64,000 bases of DNA, from assembly GCF_001548395.1 (NCBI RefSeq), contig NZ_AP017367.1:719001-783000 (forward strand), in the 5' to 3' direction. This DNA is from Leptolyngbya sp. O-77 (GTDB taxonomy: Bacteria > Cyanobacteriota > Cyanobacteriia > Elainellales > Elainellaceae). Below are positions 7,357 to 15,344 of this stretch, in pieces. The translations under genes and the position numbers were made by a program. How positions within the stretch are numbered: position 1 is the first letter of the stretch; every line of letters starts with the position of its first letter. The notes under the pieces were generated by a model, which was given only the letters and a program-made list of their open reading frames with translations, had not been told where the DNA came from and made no database searches.

Positions 7357-8403
7357 ATGCACATTCACACCCTGGAACCCTGGCAACACCCGCACGACTT
7401 TTTGCTCCGTCAGGATCGGGCAGAACGCAAGACCCAAATTGTGCTGGTTCTGACTGCTGTCACGATGATTGCTGAGATTGCAGCGGGAACCCTGTTTGGC
7501 TCCATGTCGCTGCTGGCCGATGGATGGCACATGGCCACCCACGTTGCAGCGTTTGGGATTACGGTTTTTGCATACCAATACGCCCGGAAACAGGCCAACA
7601 ATCCCCAATACACCTTTGGCACGGGGAAGGTTAGCGTGCTGGGTGGGTTTACGAGTGCGATCGCCCTGGCGGTGGTGGCACTGCTGATGGCGATCGAGTC
7701 GGGATATCGGCTGTTTCAGCCCCAGGAGATTCAATTTAATGAAGCCCTCTGGGTGGCGCTGCTGGGGCTGGGGGTGAACTTGGTCAGCGCTGTTCTGTTG
7801 CAAGATTCCCACGACCATTCCCACGATTATTCCCACGATCACTCCCACGATTATTCCCACGATTATTCTCATCGTCATTCCCACGACCCTGCTGCCCATT
7901 CTCACCAGCCGCATCTTCCGCAAGAGAGGGCGCACTCGTTCCATACCGACCACAACTTGCGGGCCGCCTATGTTCACGTTTTGGCAGATGCGCTGACCTC
8001 GACGCTGGCGATCGCCGCTCTGTTAGCGGGCAAATTTGGCGGGTGGACCTGGCTCGATCCAATCATGGGAGTCGTCGGCGCAGGAGTGATCGCCAGATGG
8101 GCCTATGGTCTGATCCAAGAAACAGGAGCCATTTTGCTAGACGGCGCAACCGATCGAACCGTTCGGCTAGACCTGATCAGCGCCATCGAAGCCGATGCGG
8201 ACAATCGGGTGGTCGATTTGCATGTGTGGAACGTCAGCCCGGTGCATCTGGCCGCCACCGTTGCGCTGGTTACCCACGAGCCGCAGCCGCCGGAGCATTA
8301 CAAAAACCTGCTGAAACATATCCCTGCGCTCTCTCACGTCATCGTCGAAGTGAACCCCTGCCAGGGAGAGGCCTGTATGAGTCTGCCGTCTAAAGCGCTG
8401 TGA
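7357..8403 (+). CDS. dmeF: Cation diffusion facilitator, CzcD/DmeF type, with His-rich loop
   Basis: This 348-residue inner-membrane transporter of the CDF family exports divalent metals (Co2+, Ni2+ or Zn2+) in exchange for protons. The first metal-site helix contains LLADGWHMATHVAAF (about residue 51) and the second HVLADALTSTLA (about residue 208), matching the paired HxxxD and DxxxH sites of the family. Between TM4 and TM5 lies a loop of about 40 residues made of SHDYSHDH-type repeats, a metal-binding His cluster typical of DmeF. The C-terminal cytoplasmic domain (DLHVWNVSPVHLAATVALV) is the metal-sensing dimerisation module. An N-terminal MHIHTLEPWQHPH also fits DmeF, whose founding members export cobalt. 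A zinc exporter is the alternative. No metal regulator is adjacent. Confidence 0.88.
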   Translation: MHIHTLEPWQHPHDFLLRQDRAERKTQIVLVLTAVTMIAEIAAGTLFGSMSLLADGWHMATHVAAFGITVFAYQYARKQANNPQYTFGTGKVSVLGGFTSAIALAVVALLMAIESGYRLFQPQEIQFNEALWVALLGLGVNLVSAVLLQDSHDHSHDYSHDHSHDYSHDYSHRHSHDPAAHSHQPHLPQERAHSFHTDHNLRAAYVHVLADALTSTLAIAALLAGKFGGWTWLDPIMGVVGAGVIARWAYGLIQETGAILLDGATDRTVRLDLISAIEADADNRVVDLHVWNVSPVHLAATVALVTHEPQPPEHYKNLLKHIPALSHVIVEVNPCQGEACMSLPSKAL

Positions 8404-8440
8404 GGCTGCATCCTCAGCCCAAACGCCTTTTAGGACGTTG

Positions 8441-9976
8441 CTATTCCAAAATGCCCATGCCTTCGAGGTGTCGAAAAAGGCTGGCATCGAGGTAATTAAT
8501 CCGTGCTAAGGGAGCCAGGGCAGCGAGGACTTGCTGACCGTAGCTGCGGTAGTTGACGCGGGTATCGAGCAGGGCGACTACACCTTGAGACTCGCGGGCG
8601 GGGGCGATCGCCCGTTGCAGTTCGCTCAGGGCTTCGGGCAGCAGATACAGACGAAACCAGTCCTGGCGCTGCTGTTTGTAGTAGGCAACGCGGCCAGACA
8701 CCAGCGGCTCCTCCAACGAGGGAATCGGGAGCGTGGTAATCACCAGCAGGCTGGGCGCGGGCAACACGGCCTGCTGCTCTCGCCAAAACTCCCAGCCGCA
8801 GACCAAAATGCCGCGCTCATCCAGACAGGTTTTTTCCACCTGCACGCGGGAGCCGTACTCTGCTGCCAGTTGCGACCCGAGCTGCGATCGCAGCGGCACG
8901 TCGCCCACCAGCACCACCGTCAGCCCCTGCTGCGCCACGCTGGCCGCCAGCATCGCCCGCAGTTCGCTCATCAGCGCGGGCTGAAACTGGGGCGTGTTGG
9001 GCAGCGGAAAGCGATCGGGCAGGTAGAGGTGAATCAGCTCATGCTGGCGATCGGGCGAAAACTTGAGACAGGTCACGTCCTCCAGCCCAATTCGCTGTCG
9101 ATAGATCTCCGCATCGGTTTCCTGATCTACTGCGCCGCCTACCAAGACGACGGGCTGCTGCGTCCATACTGGGTGCAGGAATTCTGCTAGGTCTGCGGGC
9201 GCACAGGCGATCGCAAACTGACCCAGCCGACGGTTTACATCTGCCCAAAGCATCTGTGCTGGCTGTTGATAGTGCTGCCAAAACTGTCGCCAGACATCGG
9301 GCAGTGCTGTGGTTTCCTCCGCAAGCCGCTGCGCCAGTTCGGTCAGCACCTCTAGCTCAGTTGCATCCAGCAGATAGCACTCGTAGGGATTCGCTGGATG
9401 CTGAAACAACTGACGGGTCAGCCGCACCCGCGCATCTCGAATTGGCTCTGTTTGGCTGGGACAGGCCAGCATCAGCGCGTCCCAGTCGGCAGGACGGAGC
9501 GTAATGGTTAACTCTTGCCGGGCCCAGCGCTCTAGATCGTCTGCTCCGTCAAAAATGGTTGGCACTGCTGCGGGAAAGCGTTCCTCATTTCGCAGCCGAT
9601 CTGCCAGCCAAGACTGGGGCGTGGTCAGCAGCAAACCCTGAAACCCGTCCTGTGGGAGGCGATCGCCCGCGCGAATGGCCTTGGTCGCCGGAATCCACTG
9701 GCGCAACCGGGGAATCTCCACCATCAGCAGGCGCTGCTGCACTGCCTCCGGAGCCACCAGCACCGTCGCTTCGGGCCACAGCAGCGCGGGCATCAAATAG
9801 CTCAGTCGATAGCGCCCGTGATAGCCCGACGGCGCACCCGCCTGCACCAGCGCACTGCGCCCCAGTCGCAGGGCCCGCGCCACCAGCCGCGCCATCGTCA
9901 AATGATGGGGCCAGTAGGGTTCGCCCTGCGCCCGCAAAAACGCCCGTAGCTGTTGATGAACCTCGACCTCGATCAC
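8441..9976 (-). CDS. DinG-like superfamily 2 helicase relative with degenerate ATPase motifs
   Basis: The 511-residue protein resembles the short DinG/YoaA-like helicase relative found in cyanobacteria. It lines up with a DinG core: MARLVARALRLGRSALVQAG corresponds to the Q/Walker A region, FDGADDLERWARQ to the DEAH box, and the C-terminal half (LVVGDVPLRSQLGSQL, RGILVCGWEFWREQQ, LLVITTLPIPSLEEPLVSGR, then VVALLDTRVNYRSYGQQVL) to helicase motifs IV-VI including the final Arg. However, Walker A lacks GK(S/T) (it reads GAPSGYHGRYRLSY) and DEAH is replaced by DGADD, so ATP hydrolysis by the usual mechanism is doubtful. The [4Fe-4S] cysteines of true DinG/XPD are not evident. It is convergent with the cation exporter and divergent from tyrA. 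Confidence 0.72.
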   Translation of the reverse strand: MIEVEVHQQLRAFLRAQGEPYWPHHLTMARLVARALRLGRSALVQAGAPSGYHGRYRLSYLMPALLWPEATVLVAPEAVQQRLLMVEIPRLRQWIPATKAIRAGDRLPQDGFQGLLLTTPQSWLADRLRNEERFPAAVPTIFDGADDLERWARQELTITLRPADWDALMLACPSQTEPIRDARVRLTRQLFQHPANPYECYLLDATELEVLTELAQRLAEETTALPDVWRQFWQHYQQPAQMLWADVNRRLGQFAIACAPADLAEFLHPVWTQQPVVLVGGAVDQETDAEIYRQRIGLEDVTCLKFSPDRQHELIHLYLPDRFPLPNTPQFQPALMSELRAMLAASVAQQGLTVVLVGDVPLRSQLGSQLAAEYGSRVQVEKTCLDERGILVCGWEFWREQQAVLPAPSLLVITTLPIPSLEEPLVSGRVAYYKQQRQDWFRLYLLPEALSELQRAIAPARESQGVVALLDTRVNYRSYGQQVLAALAPLARINYLDASLFRHLEGMGILE

Positions 9977-10097
9977 GCGCTGGTCTCATTCTCCGGTGAA
10001 CTGTCCTTCATTGTGACATACTCACCCATCCCGTCACCCCATCCCGCTGACCCGCTAGAATAACGGGGCTGTTCCCTTACCGAACGGAGCGCGGGCT

Positions 10098-10937
10098 GTG
10101 AAGATTGGCATTATTGGGCTGGGGCTGATTGGTGGGTCGCTGGCGTTGGACTGGCGATCGCTCGGCCACACGATTTTGGGCATCAGCCGTCGGGCGGAAA
10201 CCTGTGAGCGGGCGATCGCCCTGGGGGTGGTGGATCGGGCGAGTCCTGACCTAGCGCTGATGGCAGAAGCAGCGGTGGTGGTGCTGTGTACGCCGCTGGG
10301 GGCAATGACGGCAACGGTGGAGGCGCTGCTGCCCCACTTGCAGCCCGATGCCATCTTGACGGATGTGGGATCAGTGAAGCAGCCGATTGTAGAGGCGATC
10401 GCCCCCCGCTGGCCCCACTTTGTCGGTGGACACCCAATGGCGGGCACGGCCGAAAGCGGGCTGGAGGCCGCCCAGCGCCATTTATTTGTCGATCGCCCCT
10501 ACGTGCTGACCCCCATCGACAGCACCCCACCCGCCGATTTGGAAACAGTTGCGGAATTGGTGCGATCGCTCCAGGCGCGGTTGTATCAGTGCCCGCCCGT
10601 CGCCCACGATCGCGCCGTTGCCCTGATTTCCCATCTGCCTGTCATGGTCAGCGCGGGGCTGATTGCGGCTTGCCTCGCGGAACCCGATGCAGCGGTGCTG
10701 CAACTGGCACAATGCCTTGCCAGCTCTGGCTTTGCCGATACCAGTCGGGTGGGCGGCGGCAACCCCGAACTGGGCGTGATGATGGCGAAATATAACCAGA
10801 CGGCGCTGCTGCACGGGCTGCATCAATACCGCGATCGCCTCGACCAAATGATTCACCACGTCGAAACCCAAAACTGGCCAGCCCTGGAAGCGCTCCTCCA
10901 GCAAACGCAGCAGGCCCGCCCCCAGTTTCTTCGCTAG
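10098..10937 (+). CDS. tyrA: Prephenate/arogenate dehydrogenase
   Basis: TyrA makes tyrosine by NAD(P)-dependent oxidative decarboxylation; cyanobacterial enzymes usually prefer arogenate and NADP. The 279-residue protein begins at a GTG (10098-10100) preceded by GGAG at 10086. It opens with the dinucleotide fold MKIGIIGLGLIGGSLALDW. Further landmarks are LCTPLGAM, DVGSVKQPIVEA, the catalytic HPMAGTAESGLEAA with its conserved histidine near residue 115, SHLPVMVSAGL, and the C-terminal MMAKYNQTALLHGL helix. Length is typical of the monofunctional enzyme. It is divergently arranged with the DinG-like gene across about 120 bp. Confidence 0.92.
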   Translation: MKIGIIGLGLIGGSLALDWRSLGHTILGISRRAETCERAIALGVVDRASPDLALMAEAAVVVLCTPLGAMTATVEALLPHLQPDAILTDVGSVKQPIVEAIAPRWPHFVGGHPMAGTAESGLEAAQRHLFVDRPYVLTPIDSTPPADLETVAELVRSLQARLYQCPPVAHDRAVALISHLPVMVSAGLIAACLAEPDAAVLQLAQCLASSGFADTSRVGGGNPELGVMMAKYNQTALLHGLHQYRDRLDQMIHHVETQNWPALEALLQQTQQARPQFLR

Positions 10938-10978
10938 CCTGCTGGTCAGTCTTCGCTATCCAGATTGCAGCCTCAAGA

Positions 10979-11359
10979 TTGCAGCAGGGCGATCGCCGCT
11001 TCGCACCAGGCGAAAAGGGCTTTTTGGGCGCAGAGAGCTTCTTTCGGCTATTTCCACTGGGCGTGATGATGATGTCCTATTGGCGATCGTTTGAAGACCT
11101 GGAACGGTTTGCTCGCAGCCCCGCCGAGCCACACCTCCCTGCATGGCAATCGTTTAACAAAGCCGTCGGCAGCGATGGCAGCGTCGGCATCTGGCACGAA
11201 ACCTATCTGATTCAGCCGGGGCAATACGAAGCGATCTATGTCAATATGCCTGTCTTTGGGCTGGGGACGGCGACGGAGCATATGCCCGTGGGTCAGCGGG
11301 GAGAGCGGGCGCGGGAGCGGGTAAAGTCAGCGGGATCATGGGAGGATGAGATGAGGTAA
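10979..11359 (+). pseudogene. N-terminally truncated DUF4188 family gene
   Basis: The frame matches the DUF4188 family (a dimeric ferredoxin-like fold) from GEKGFLGAESFFRLFPLG through MMSYWRSFEDLERFARSP, HLPAWQSFNKAVGSDGSVGI, WHETYLIQPGQYEAIYVNMP and FGLGTATEHMP. Complete members have about 50 more N-terminal residues, including a VVFLIGMR-type first strand. Here the frame preceding the match is only about ten unrelated residues that begin 40 bp after the tyrA stop. The missing segment is not found upstream in any frame. I read it as a 5'-deleted remnant; a short functional protein translated from the in-frame ATG is possible but less likely. Confidence 0.6.
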
Positions 11360-11405
11360 AAAACACAATCCCTCTCCCGCTCCTCATCGCCTTATCCCAA
11401 AAACC

Positions 11406-12299
11406 ATGCTCACCTCGACCCAAGAACTCCTGGAGACAGCGCGGCGCAATGCTTACGCCATTGGTGCGTTTAATGTCTATAACCTGGAGGGCGTAAAGGC
11501 GGTGGTGGAGGCGGCGGAGGCGTTGCAAAGTCCGGCGATGCTGCAACTGCATCCGAGTGCGCTGAAGTATGGGCGATCGCCCCTCGTTGCGCTCTGTCTC
11601 GAAGCAGCACGAGCCGCATCGGTTCCAATTTCAGTCCATCTCGACCACAGCACCTCAGCTACCGACATTCAGGACGCACTGACGGCGGGGATGCGCTCGG
11701 TTATGGCGGACGGGTCGCCCCTGCCCTACGCCGAGAACCTTGCCTTTACCCGCGACATGACGGCCTTGGCGCACCGCTATGGCGCGGTGGTCGAGGCGGA
11801 AATCGGGCGGATCAGCGGCACCGAAGACGGGCTGACCATTGCCGAAAAGGAAGCCAAAATGACTGACCCGGATCAGGCGGTGGAATTTGTGGCGGCGACG
11901 GGGGTAGACGCGCTGGCGGTGACGATTGGCAACGTCCACGGGGAATATAAAAGCCCGCCCCGGCTAGACTTTGATCGGCTGGCGCGAATCCGGCAGCGGC
12001 TCTCGATTCCGCTGGTGCTGCACGGCGCATCGGGCTTGCCCGCAGAGATGATCAGCCGCTCGATTCAATTGGGGGTGTGCAAGTTTAACGTCAATACTGA
12101 GGTGCGGCAGGCGTATATGGCGACGCTGGCGGGGCAGGTCTGCGGCGACTATGAGCGAGACTTGCTGGATGTCACGCGAGAGGCGATCGCCGCCATGCGA
12201 TCGGTCATCATGGAAAAGATCCGTCTGTTTGGCTCCGACGGCAAAGCCCATCAGCATCAAACTCCCTACGCCGCCATGCTCCTCCAGGCTCAGTCCTAG
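11406..12299 (+). CDS. Class II fructose/tagatose-bisphosphate aldolase family protein
   Basis: This 297-residue zinc-dependent aldolase homologue has the family motifs: AIGAFNVYNLEGVKAVVEAA (phosphate/NVNN region), HLDHSTSA at residues 79-86 with the catalytic Asp and first zinc His, EAEIGRISGTEDG, NVHGEYK with the second zinc His, LHGASGLP with the third, and the phosphate-binding KFNVNTEVR. The C-terminus MRSVIMEKIRLFGSDGKAH is typical of GatY/KbaY-like members. The main glycolytic FbaA of cyanobacteria is longer (about 359 residues), so this shorter enzyme more likely acts on a related ketose bisphosphate or as a second aldolase. Substrate cannot be set from sequence. It sits alone between the DUF4188 remnant and an ABC ATPase. 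Confidence 0.85.
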   Translation: MLTSTQELLETARRNAYAIGAFNVYNLEGVKAVVEAAEALQSPAMLQLHPSALKYGRSPLVALCLEAARAASVPISVHLDHSTSATDIQDALTAGMRSVMADGSPLPYAENLAFTRDMTALAHRYGAVVEAEIGRISGTEDGLTIAEKEAKMTDPDQAVEFVAATGVDALAVTIGNVHGEYKSPPRLDFDRLARIRQRLSIPLVLHGASGLPAEMISRSIQLGVCKFNVNTEVRQAYMATLAGQVCGDYERDLLDVTREAIAAMRSVIMEKIRLFGSDGKAHQHQTPYAAMLLQAQS

Positions 12300-12372
12300 T
12301 GTGTGTTTTAAAAGCGTCCGAAAAATCAACTTTTAAGACAGAACCTAACCCCTAACCCCTGCCCCCTCCCAA

Positions 12373-13029
12373 ATGCTTCATCTGCGCGACGTTAGCTATC
12401 ATCCCGCCACCACGCCCAGCCCGATTCTGAATAACATCAGCCTGGATATGGCTCCGCAGCAGTTGGGCCTGATCGTGGGGCCGAGCGGCTCTGGTAAAAG
12501 CACGCTGCTGGAAATCCTCAGCGGGCTGGCCAAGAAAACGTCGGGCACGATCCGCTGGCGCGACCAGGACTTGAACCCGGAGTATCTGCGGGAACTGGCG
12601 GGGCTGGTGTTTCAGTTTCCAGAGCGGCACTTTTGCGGCAGCACGATTTTGGAAGAACTGCGGCTGGGCCATCCCGAACTGAGCCGCGATCGCCTCCATC
12701 ACGCGCTCCAGGAAGTAGGGCTGGATCACCTGTCTTTGGGCACGTCGCCCCGCGACCTCAGCGGGGGCCAGCAGCGGCGACTGGCCCTTGCTGTGCAATT
12801 GATTCGCCAGCCCTTTTTGCTGCTGCTCGACGAACCCACCGCTGGGCTGGACTGGTCGATGCGGCAGCAGTTGGTGAGCGTGCTGGCGCGGCTCAAGCAA
12901 GACTGGTGTCTGCTGGTGGTGTCTCACGATGCCAGCGAACTGGCGGCGATCGCCGACCGCTGCTGGACGCTGCACCACGGCCAACTCCAGCCCGTCGAAC
13001 CGTCCCTTTTCATCACTGCCAGCGCCTAA
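12373..13029 (+). CDS. ABC transporter ATP-binding protein, energy-coupling-factor type
   Basis: This 218-residue stand-alone nucleotide-binding domain contains Walker A GPSGSGKST near residue 36, the Q-loop VFQFPERHFCG, the signature LSGGQQRRLALA, Walker B LLLLDEPTAGLD and the switch histidine VVSHD. The FQFPE-x-x-F Q-loop is characteristic of EcfA/CbiO ATPases, which energise vitamin, cobalt or nickel uptake together with the EcfT membrane scaffold. No EcfT or substrate-binding S component is adjacent, so in this genome the partner is encoded elsewhere. Its ATG lies 73 bp after the aldolase stop, and rsmG follows 47 bp later on the same strand, so the three may be cotranscribed. Confidence 0.85.
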   Translation: MLHLRDVSYHPATTPSPILNNISLDMAPQQLGLIVGPSGSGKSTLLEILSGLAKKTSGTIRWRDQDLNPEYLRELAGLVFQFPERHFCGSTILEELRLGHPELSRDRLHHALQEVGLDHLSLGTSPRDLSGGQQRRLALAVQLIRQPFLLLLDEPTAGLDWSMRQQLVSVLARLKQDWCLLVVSHDASELAAIADRCWTLHHGQLQPVEPSLFITASA

Positions 13030-13076
13030 CTGCCAACGCCTAGCCGCCGACTGCGATTCCTTTAGCATGAGCTAGC

Positions 13077-13877
13077 ATGAGCCACGCTGCGTCATTCCCT
13101 ACGCTCCCCACCCTGCCCGAACTGTGGCAGACAACCCTCGGCTGGCAGCCCACTCCCGCCCAGCAAGACCAATTCCAGCAGCTTTATAGCCACATCCTCG
13201 ACGGCAACCAGCGCCTCAACCTGACCCGCATCACCGACCCCGAAGAGTTTTGGGAAAAGCATCTGTGGGACTCGATGAGTGGACTGGTGGGGGTTCGGGA
13301 GTGGGGGCTGGGAGTCCGGGCTTGTGAGAGGCGCAGCACATTTGAGACTCCTCCAGCACTCCCATCCTCCCAGCAGCTGATCGACATCGGCACCGGCGCA
13401 GGCTTCCCCGGTATTCCTGTCGCGCTGACCTTGCCCCAGGCTCAGGTAACGCTGCTGGATTCGACGCGCAAGAAGCTGGCGTTTTTGGAAACGGTGCTGG
13501 TGCAGGTGGGGGTGCAAAATGCCCAGACCCTTTGCGATCGCGCTGAATCGGTGGGGCAAGCTCCGCAACACCGCGAACAGTATGACGGGGCGCTGCTGCG
13601 GGCAGTGGCTCCGGCGGCGGTGTGTGCCGAATATGCGCTGCCGCTGCTGAAGCTAGGCGGGGTGGCGGTGCTGTATCGCGGGCAGTGGAGTGAGGCGGAA
13701 ACTGCTGCGCTGAGGCCGGTGCTGAGGATATTGGGCGGGGAACTGGAGGCGATCGCCCCCTTCACCACGCCGATCAGCCGTGCCGCCCGCCACTGTTTGT
13801 ATTTGCGAAAAACTGCGCCTACCCCGGCGGAGTTTCCCCGTCCGGTTGGGGTTCCCAGCCAGAAGCCCCTGGAATAG
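13077..13877 (+). CDS. rsmG: 16S rRNA (guanine(527)-N7)-methyltransferase RsmG (GidB)
   Basis: RsmG methylates G527 in the 530 loop of 16S rRNA using S-adenosylmethionine. The 266-residue protein shows NQRLNLTRITDPEEFWEKHL near residue 41, the SAM loop IDIGTGAGFPGIPVALTLP near residue 101, LLDSTRKKLAFLETV and the RAVAP segment. Between WDSMSGL and IDIGTGAGFPG this copy has about 33 residues where the family usually has about 15. The extra DNA (about 13287-13375) is G-rich then C-rich with short inverted repeats, suggesting an in-frame insertion that does not disrupt either flanking motif. The gene ends 14 bp before the convergent GGDEF gene. Function is secure; the insertion may be tolerated in a surface loop. 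Confidence 0.92.
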   Translation: MSHAASFPTLPTLPELWQTTLGWQPTPAQQDQFQQLYSHILDGNQRLNLTRITDPEEFWEKHLWDSMSGLVGVREWGLGVRACERRSTFETPPALPSSQQLIDIGTGAGFPGIPVALTLPQAQVTLLDSTRKKLAFLETVLVQVGVQNAQTLCDRAESVGQAPQHREQYDGALLRAVAPAAVCAEYALPLLKLGGVAVLYRGQWSEAETAALRPVLRILGGELEAIAPFTTPISRAARHCLYLRKTAPTPAEFPRPVGVPSQKPLE

Positions 13878-13891
13878 CGCTGGATCGGCGG

Positions 13892-14953
13892 TTAGGAATC
13901 TGGAGTCGCCACCATAATGCGATCGCGCCCAGACTGCTTGGCTCGATAGAGCGCCTGATCAGCAGCGGCAATCAGTTGGTCGGGTTCTCCGTCGAGTTGG
14001 GGAATCAGCGTGGCAATGCCCTGGCTCAGCGTGACAATGGGCGCAGCCGAAGACGCGGCGTGGGGCAGGGCCAGAGCTTTGATATTTGCTTGAATATCTT
14101 TTGCGACCTGCTGCGCTCCTTCGCTGGCGGTGTTGGGCAAGATGATTGCAAACTCTTCGCCGCCATAGCGGGCTACCAAATCTACAGCGCGTTTTGCAGC
14201 CGCGCTAATTACACTGGCAACTTGTCGGAGGCACTGGTCGCCTTCCTGGTGGCCATAGATATCGTTGTAGGCTTTGAAACAATCGACATCGCAGAGAATC
14301 AAAGAGAGGGGCTGCTGTTCGCGCAGCATGTGCTGCCATTCTTGCGCCAGATATTCGTCAAAGCGGCGACGATTGGCGACCTGAGTTAGTCCATCGGAGT
14401 GAGCGAGTCGTTTTAGCTCCAGGTTTGCAGCCTGGAGGGCGGCTTCGGCGGCCAGGCGATCGCGCATTTCCTGTTGCAGCCGCTCGTTTTGCGCCTGGAG
14501 CTGCTGCTGGAGTCGGCGCAGGGTGAGGTGCGTTTCGACTCGCGCCACCACTTCCTGTACATGAAAGGGTTTGGTGATGTAGTCCACCCCGCCTACTGCA
14601 AAGGCTTTTACTTTGTCTACGACCTCGCTGAGGGCGCTGACAAAGATGACAGAAATATCTCGCGTGCGCTGATCCGACTTGAGCTGTTCGCAAACCGTAA
14701 AGCCGTCCATTTCGGGCATTGAAATGTCGAGCAGCACCACTTCGGTTCGCGTAGCGCGGGCGATCGCCAATCCCAAAGCCCCGCTGTTTGCAGCTCTCAC
14801 TTCATACCCTCTGCGCCGCAGCAAGCTGGTTAACAACTGTAGATTGGCGGGTGTATCGTCCACAATCAGAATATTAATCACATCGACATCGGGTGCTTCC
14901 ATGACAGACCCGCCAAGCTTATTGCTAAAAGACGCTGCGTTAGATTTTTTCAA
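13892..14953 (-). CDS. Response regulator with GGDEF domain (probable diguanylate cyclase)
   Basis: The 353-residue protein combines a receiver domain (residues about 26-145; ILIVDDTPANLQLL, phosphoacceptor Asp76 in LLDISMPEMDG, and DYITKPF with the conserved lysine), a coiled-coil linker (LQQQLQAQNERLQQEMRDRL), and a GGDEF domain (about 185-350). The active-site motif is GGEEF, which is compatible with cyclase activity. An RxxD inhibitory site (RAVD) sits five residues before it, the usual position for c-di-GMP feedback. The domain should turn GTP into c-di-GMP upon phosphorylation-driven dimerisation, influencing motility versus attachment. The cognate kinase is unknown; the hybrid kinase at 16646 is a neighbour but separated by another gene. 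Confidence 0.92.
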   Translation of the reverse strand: MKKSNAASFSNKLGGSVMEAPDVDVINILIVDDTPANLQLLTSLLRRRGYEVRAANSGALGLAIARATRTEVVLLDISMPEMDGFTVCEQLKSDQRTRDISVIFVSALSEVVDKVKAFAVGGVDYITKPFHVQEVVARVETHLTLRRLQQQLQAQNERLQQEMRDRLAAEAALQAANLELKRLAHSDGLTQVANRRRFDEYLAQEWQHMLREQQPLSLILCDVDCFKAYNDIYGHQEGDQCLRQVASVISAAAKRAVDLVARYGGEEFAIILPNTASEGAQQVAKDIQANIKALALPHAASSAAPIVTLSQGIATLIPQLDGEPDQLIAAADQALYRAKQSGRDRIMVATPDS

Positions 14954-15093
14954 ATGCCCTCTGATAAACTACTAGAGCTTTCAGACAAGATTTAGCCTCT
15001 TGAGCGCAGGATACCGGAGAAATAAACCATTTTGCTGTCTGACGGGGAGCGATTCAGCATGGGTCTGTTGCAGTCGTAGGGGGTTTAATCTGC

Positions 15094-15188
15094 TACAGCA
15101 CTTTCTTGCGGGATGAGGCACACGCTGCCCTCACGAGGCAAGGGCTGATTGACCATCCATGTGCCTCACTAGCTTCAAAAATGCTGTA
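15094..15188. mobile_element. MITE-like palindromic element with TA ends
   Basis: The segment is bounded by inverted TACAGCAC-TTTCT (15094 onward) and the matching end reading TACAGCATTTTT on the opposite strand (ending 15188). Inside are two further nested inverted repeats: TGAGGCACA at 15114-15122 with TGTGCCTCA at 15160-15168, and GCCCT at 15127-15131 with AGGGC at 15141-15145. The outer TA dinucleotides could be the duplicated target of an IS630/Tc1-type transposase. It has no coding capacity and lies in the divergent spacer between the GGDEF gene and the ABC ATPase. An alternative is a structured leader RNA for the downstream gene. Confidence 0.45.
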
Positions 15189-15344
15189 TCGAGACCGTGA
15201 TGTATATTCCCTCATTACCATAGAGTTCCCGATACTCTGTATGAGTTTGCAATAGACTGTTTAAGTTCCTCATATCTGTTCCGCTTCGTTCCTCAAATTT
15301 AGTTCATCTCAATCGCACACGCTCTAGGAGTCGATAGAACTACG

